Positions 6,638 to 8,197 of a DNA stretch of 8,197 nt are shown here, piece by piece. This stretch comes from DATJGF01 sp035495315 (GTDB lineage Bacteria > Verrucomicrobiota > Verrucomicrobiia > Limisphaerales > UBA8199). A program made the translations under genes and the position numbers. Below the pieces are notes generated by a model. It had not been told where the DNA came from and did no database searches. It worked only from the letters and a program-made list of their open reading frames with translations. The stretch lies in the NCBI GenBank assembly GCA_035495315.1, contig DATJGF010000217.1, positions 1-8,197 of the forward strand, read 5' to 3'. Each line of letters begins with the position of its first letter. Position 1 is the stretch's first letter.

Positions 6638-6970
6638 GACTCTTCCATCGAATTCCGGCCCCCTGTCGGTCGGGTTTATCCCGACATCGGAGAAGTTCAT
6701 CGTTTTGAGCATCTCCAAAACCCTCGGTCCTTCCTCGTCCGCGTAGTTGGCTCTCCGAAAAAGCTCTGGCAAATGCCCCATTAGTTCGCCCATGAGGAGC
6801 TCCGCCTTGAGGCCCCGGCGAAAGAACCGAACCCATGCGGCTCTTGTCGCCGCCATATCGCCACGGGATGCTCTCAGGTCAGGCAAGGTGTGGCTGAAGA
6901 GCCAGTCAACGAACCTGTCGAAGTCCTCCTTCGACGTATTCTTCAGACGGTTGAAGGATTCAGGTGACAT
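6632..6970 (-). CDS. Hypothetical protein, 112 aa, soluble and helical
   Basis: I do not recognise this protein. It is a small, charged, probably all-helical cytosolic protein: MSPESFNRLKNTSKEDFDRFVDWLF, then a basic helix RAAWVRFFRRGLKAELLMGELMGHL, then LPELFRRANYADEEGPRVLEMLKTMNF, with a short polar tail. There is no signal peptide, transmembrane segment or cysteine. The ATG at 6970 stands 16 nt after the end of attC-like site 4, and the TAA stop lies in the R''-like box of site 3. Both ends therefore fit a cassette ORF even though homology is not evident. No good Shine-Dalgarno is visible; AGGG lies only 1-2 nt before the ATG. No separate promoter is visible. Confidence 0.65.
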   Translation of the reverse strand: MSPESFNRLKNTSKEDFDRFVDWLFSHTLPDLRASRGDMAATRAAWVRFFRRGLKAELLMGELMGHLPELFRRANYADEEGPRVLEMLKTMNFSDVGINPTDRGPEFDGRVS

Positions 6971-6986
6971 ACCCTAACTGGTCGCA

Positions 6987-7079
6987 GCTTAACGTTTAGC
7001 CATCACCGGCTCCGCGCCAGTGATCTCCGATTGAAATCTCAACGTTCTCGGGGAGTCCGTGTGCATGGCGTGGTTAGTT
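6987..7079 (-). repeat. attC-like site 4, the best in the window
   Basis: On the minus strand it runs from AACTAAC (7079-7073, containing the TAA stop of the upstream ORF) to GTTAAGC (6993-6987), an exact GTTRRRY match. Arms 7052-7069 and 6999-7013 form 15 of 15 base pairs once three single unpaired bases (G, A, A) are left out. All three are in the gene-proximal arm (GCCAT-G-CAC-A-CGG-A-CTCC). A 5-nt spacer (TAAAC) separates the stem from GTTAAGC, as in known sites. A smaller competing hairpin lies at 7002-7024. The proximal spacer is only 3 nt. Confidence 0.6.
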
Positions 7080-7316
7080 GTTCGATCTTGAGGCAAAAAA
7101 CACATAGCCCGCGAAACATAAAAAGAGCACCGCGAACAGTCCCAGTCCAGCTACTGCCGCGTTGCGGGATATCGTCGCTCCAAAAACCTGAAGGGTATCA
7201 GAGAACAACCACTGGTTCGGAGCGGTGTTCCAAAGGTGAATCAGGTAAGCTTCCCATGCACAAAAGAGTGCAACCCCGAGGCAACCCAAAGCCAGAATAC
7301 AGCGCATCACCAGCAT
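7074..7316 (-). CDS. Small two-helix membrane protein, hypothetical
   Basis: An 80-aa protein with two predicted membrane helices, roughly residues 3-26 (RCILALGCLGVALFCAWEAYL) and 52-76 (NAAVAGLGLFAVLFLCFAGYVFF). A polar loop of about 25 residues lies between them, and the tail ASRSNN is short and polar. No family is recognised. I chose the ATG at 7316. An in-frame TTG at 7334 would add six residues but lies inside the preceding attC-like site and immediately follows a TAG, and another ATG lies at 7307. The start is 20 nt after the end of site 5 and the TAA stop lies in site 4. No Shine-Dalgarno or promoter is evident. Confidence 0.6.
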   Translation of the reverse strand: MLVMRCILALGCLGVALFCAWEAYLIHLWNTAPNQWLFSDTLQVFGATISRNAAVAGLGLFAVLFLCFAGYVFFASRSNN

Positions 7317-7335
7317 ATGTGTTTGGTTTAGCAAC

Positions 7336-7435
7336 TAATAACCGACATAAGCGGTGCCGGGACATGGGCTCTCAGCATACGAACAGCGTGTCAGACCGGC
7401 ATCCGCTCCGGGCCGCTGGTTCCCCTCGGTTGTGG
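7336..7435 (-). repeat. attC-like site 5 (after the lipoprotein gene), degenerate
   Basis: The arms 7396-7406 (minus GCGGATGCCGG) and 7351-7360 (minus CCGGCACCGC) pair over 10 bp with one extra A in the gene-proximal arm. An inner GACA/TGTC pair (7361-7364 and 7389-7392) and an outer AACCGA/TCGGTT pair (7340-7345 and 7426-7431) lengthen the structure. The flanking boxes CCACAAC (7435-7429) and GTTATTA (7342-7336) fit RYYYAAC and GTTRRRY poorly. Length and polarity agree with the other sites, but on its own it would not be called. Confidence 0.35.
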
Positions 7436-7441
7436 TAACGG

Positions 7442-7921
7442 TCATGGGAACACCAAACAATCCTTTGCCAACCCTTCTGCTTTCAAATCGCAAGAGCTAT
7501 CTCCGGTAAACGTCGCATCGTAATATTTCCACCCGACGAACTTCCATCGGTTGTGGTTATAAAGCAGAGTGTACTCAGCACTGTAGCGCCTATCAATAGT
7601 GTTCTCATAGTAAGCAGCTACGGCAGGCGCGCCCTTATAGGAAGTGCCGGTTATCCTGCGAAGGCGGCCAAACGCCAACTGCCTTACGGATCGTCGAAAG
7701 CAACGATTATCGCAGTGACGCAGTGCTTGATACAGCGCATTCCATCGCTCATGCAGGACGACCTGCCGGATATAACGTACGTCCTTTTTGTCTGCCAGGG
7801 CCTCCCCGTACTGCACCCTAATTTCTGGACCAGAACGACTGTTCGAAAACACCACGCATCCAAGTAGCGCAAACCCGGCCGTTGCTGCTGCGATGGTGAG
7901 GGCGGCGCGTCGCCATTTCAT
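7442..7921 (-). CDS. Predicted lipoprotein, hypothetical
   Basis: A 159-aa precursor starting MKWRRAALTIAAATAGFALLGC: basic n-region, hydrophobic core 6-21, and lipobox LLGC with the lipidated cysteine at residue 22. The mature part contains four more cysteines (70, 74, 144, 155), enough for two disulfides. Its C-terminal half reads YSAEYTLLYNHNRWKFVGWKYYD (residues 113-135), which looks like beta-strands of an NTF2-like or DUF-type fold (visual impression only). An in-frame GTG at 7981 would give 179 aa, but it lies within attC-like site 6 and would bury the signal peptide. The ATG at 7921 is 15 nt after the end of that site, matching its neighbours. TGA stop; no promoter seen. Confidence 0.7.
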   Translation of the reverse strand: MKWRRAALTIAAATAGFALLGCVVFSNSRSGPEIRVQYGEALADKKDVRYIRQVVLHERWNALYQALRHCDNRCFRRSVRQLAFGRLRRITGTSYKGAPAVAAYYENTIDRRYSAEYTLLYNHNRWKFVGWKYYDATFTGDSSCDLKAEGLAKDCLVFP

Positions 7922-7936
7922 GGTGTCTCGGGAACA

Positions 7937-8026
7937 GGCGAACGATGAGCCCAGCCAAGCCGGGCCGTTGACCTCCAGCACGCCAAGAAATGAACTTCCG
8001 CCTTTGGCTGCCGCGATTGGTTAAGC
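7937..8026 (-). repeat. attC-like site 6 (after the partial membrane protein gene)
   Basis: On the minus strand GCTTAAC (8026-8020), an exact RYYYAAC match identical to the box of site 1, lies 4 nt after the stop of the upstream gene. The stem pairs CAGCCAA (8010-8004) with TTGGCTG (7958-7952). It can be lengthened by two more pairs if an A and a G in the gene-proximal arm stay unpaired. The distal box GTTCGCC (7943-7937) is a degenerate GTTRRRY. This is the only notable structure in the 109-nt gap between the two genes. Confidence 0.4.
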
Positions 8027-8030
8027 TTGA

Positions 8031-8197
8031 TCATAGAGAACTCACGACGCCATAACCCGCCAGGACCAAGCCAAAGGATGGAACAAAGAGAAGGGCGCCA
8101 GCAACCATCTTCTGCCAGGAATCGCCCCGCACCATCACCGGGACCAGTAACGCAAAGGCACTAGCGGCTGCTCCGGCCAGGCCGATCAACCACCTCG
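8031..8197 (-). CDS. Membrane protein, C-terminal part (runs off the window)
   Basis: The minus-strand frame is open from the window edge (first complete codon at 8195) to a TGA at 8033-8031, giving 54 residues. They are hydrophobic with two likely membrane helices: about 3-20 (LIGLAGAAASAFALLVPV) and 31-50 (VAGALLFVPSFGLVLAGYGV), separated by the short polar loop MVRGDSWQKM. No family is recognised and the N-terminus is missing. It runs in the same direction as the five genes that follow, and an attC-like site begins 4 nt after its stop, which supports it being a real cassette gene. Confidence 0.6.
   Translation of the reverse strand, partial: RWLIGLAGAAASAFALLVPVMVRGDSWQKMVAGALLFVPSFGLVLAGYGVVSSL

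Larger units (their letters stand above)
4847..8197 (-). mobile_element. Putative integron gene-cassette array (cluster of attC-like sites)
   Basis: Six consecutive minus-strand ORFs are each followed by an 82-100 bp imperfect palindrome: 4847-4928, 5748-5838, 6540-6637, 6987-7079, 7336-7435 and 7937-8026. Four stops lie within boxes GCTTAAC, GTATAAC, AGCTAAC and AACTAAC, close to the attC R'' consensus RYYYAAC; a fifth ORF ends 4 nt before GCTTAAC. The gene-proximal arms carry extra unpaired bases, as in known attC sites, where extrahelical bases set strand choice. Three ORFs start 15, 16 and 20 nt after the preceding palindrome. The products are small, unrelated and mostly membrane or lipoprotein, as is usual for cassettes. 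No integrase or attI is visible, and the sites are diverse and several are degenerate. Confidence 0.55.

Noticed and set aside
7317..7334. TTG start for the small two-helix membrane protein
   Set aside because: It directly follows a TAG, has no Shine-Dalgarno and lies just outside or within the palindrome boundary; the ATG at 7316 is more plausible.
7553..7867. Plus-strand ORF of 104 aa
   Set aside because: It is antisense to the lipoprotein gene, with no initiation signal and no protein features.
7922..7981. Upstream GTG start for the lipoprotein (179 aa)
   Set aside because: It would place 20 polar residues before a well-formed lipoprotein signal peptide and start within an attC-like site; the ATG at 7921 fits both the signal and the spacing seen in neighbouring genes.
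4847..8197. An integron integrase, attI or resident promoter Pc
   Set aside because: No tyrosine recombinase ORF is present on either strand, so the array claim rests only on the palindromes and gene layout.
1..8197. CRISPR arrays, tRNA or rRNA genes
   Set aside because: No regularly spaced direct repeats, cloverleaf-like segments or rRNA-like stretches were seen.

Overview
The window looks like chromosomal DNA of a free-living, moderately GC-rich soil or water bacterium. The best guess is Verrucomicrobiota, with Acidobacteriota as the alternative. This rests on the large secreted propeller/Ig/lectin/PA14/HYR protein, a composite style common in those phyla. No rRNA, tRNA or marker gene is present to confirm it.

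Layout. Positions 1-557 are largely non-coding. They hold the possible tail of an HTH-like ORF, a roughly 315-bp segment bounded by 16-nt near-perfect inverted repeats (111-426), and inside it a symmetrical cluster of REP-like hairpins (226-387). Positions 558-4787 (+) encode one very large secreted multidomain protein: a PQQ-type beta-propeller, two Big-1-like Ig domains, a legume-type lectin domain with every concanavalin-A-type metal ligand in register, a MopE-like metal-binding loop, a PA14 domain and a HYR domain.

From 4788 to the end the organisation changes. Six genes lie head to tail on the minus strand: a partial membrane protein, a lipoprotein, a two-helix membrane protein, a 112-aa hypothetical protein, a six-helix membrane protein, and an NAD(P)-binding reductase-like protein. 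Each is followed by an 82-100 bp imperfect palindrome. In four of the six the TAA stop codon lies inside a box ending in TAAC. In most palindromes the gene-proximal arm carries one to three extra unpaired bases that the distal arm lacks. In three cases the next ORF starts 15-20 nt after the palindrome. This is the architecture of integron gene cassettes with attC recombination sites. I therefore read 4847-8197 as a probable cassette array, or a cluster of attC sites without an integrase. No integrase or attI lies in the window, and only some sites have canonical R'' or R' core boxes.

Two cassettes have longer leaders. The six-helix membrane protein has a plausible promoter, and a perfect 8-bp operator-like palindrome overlaps its -10 region, so that cassette seems to carry its own regulated promoter. 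The others show no clear promoter and may depend on read-through. The large secreted protein converges on the array from the other side and is probably not part of it.
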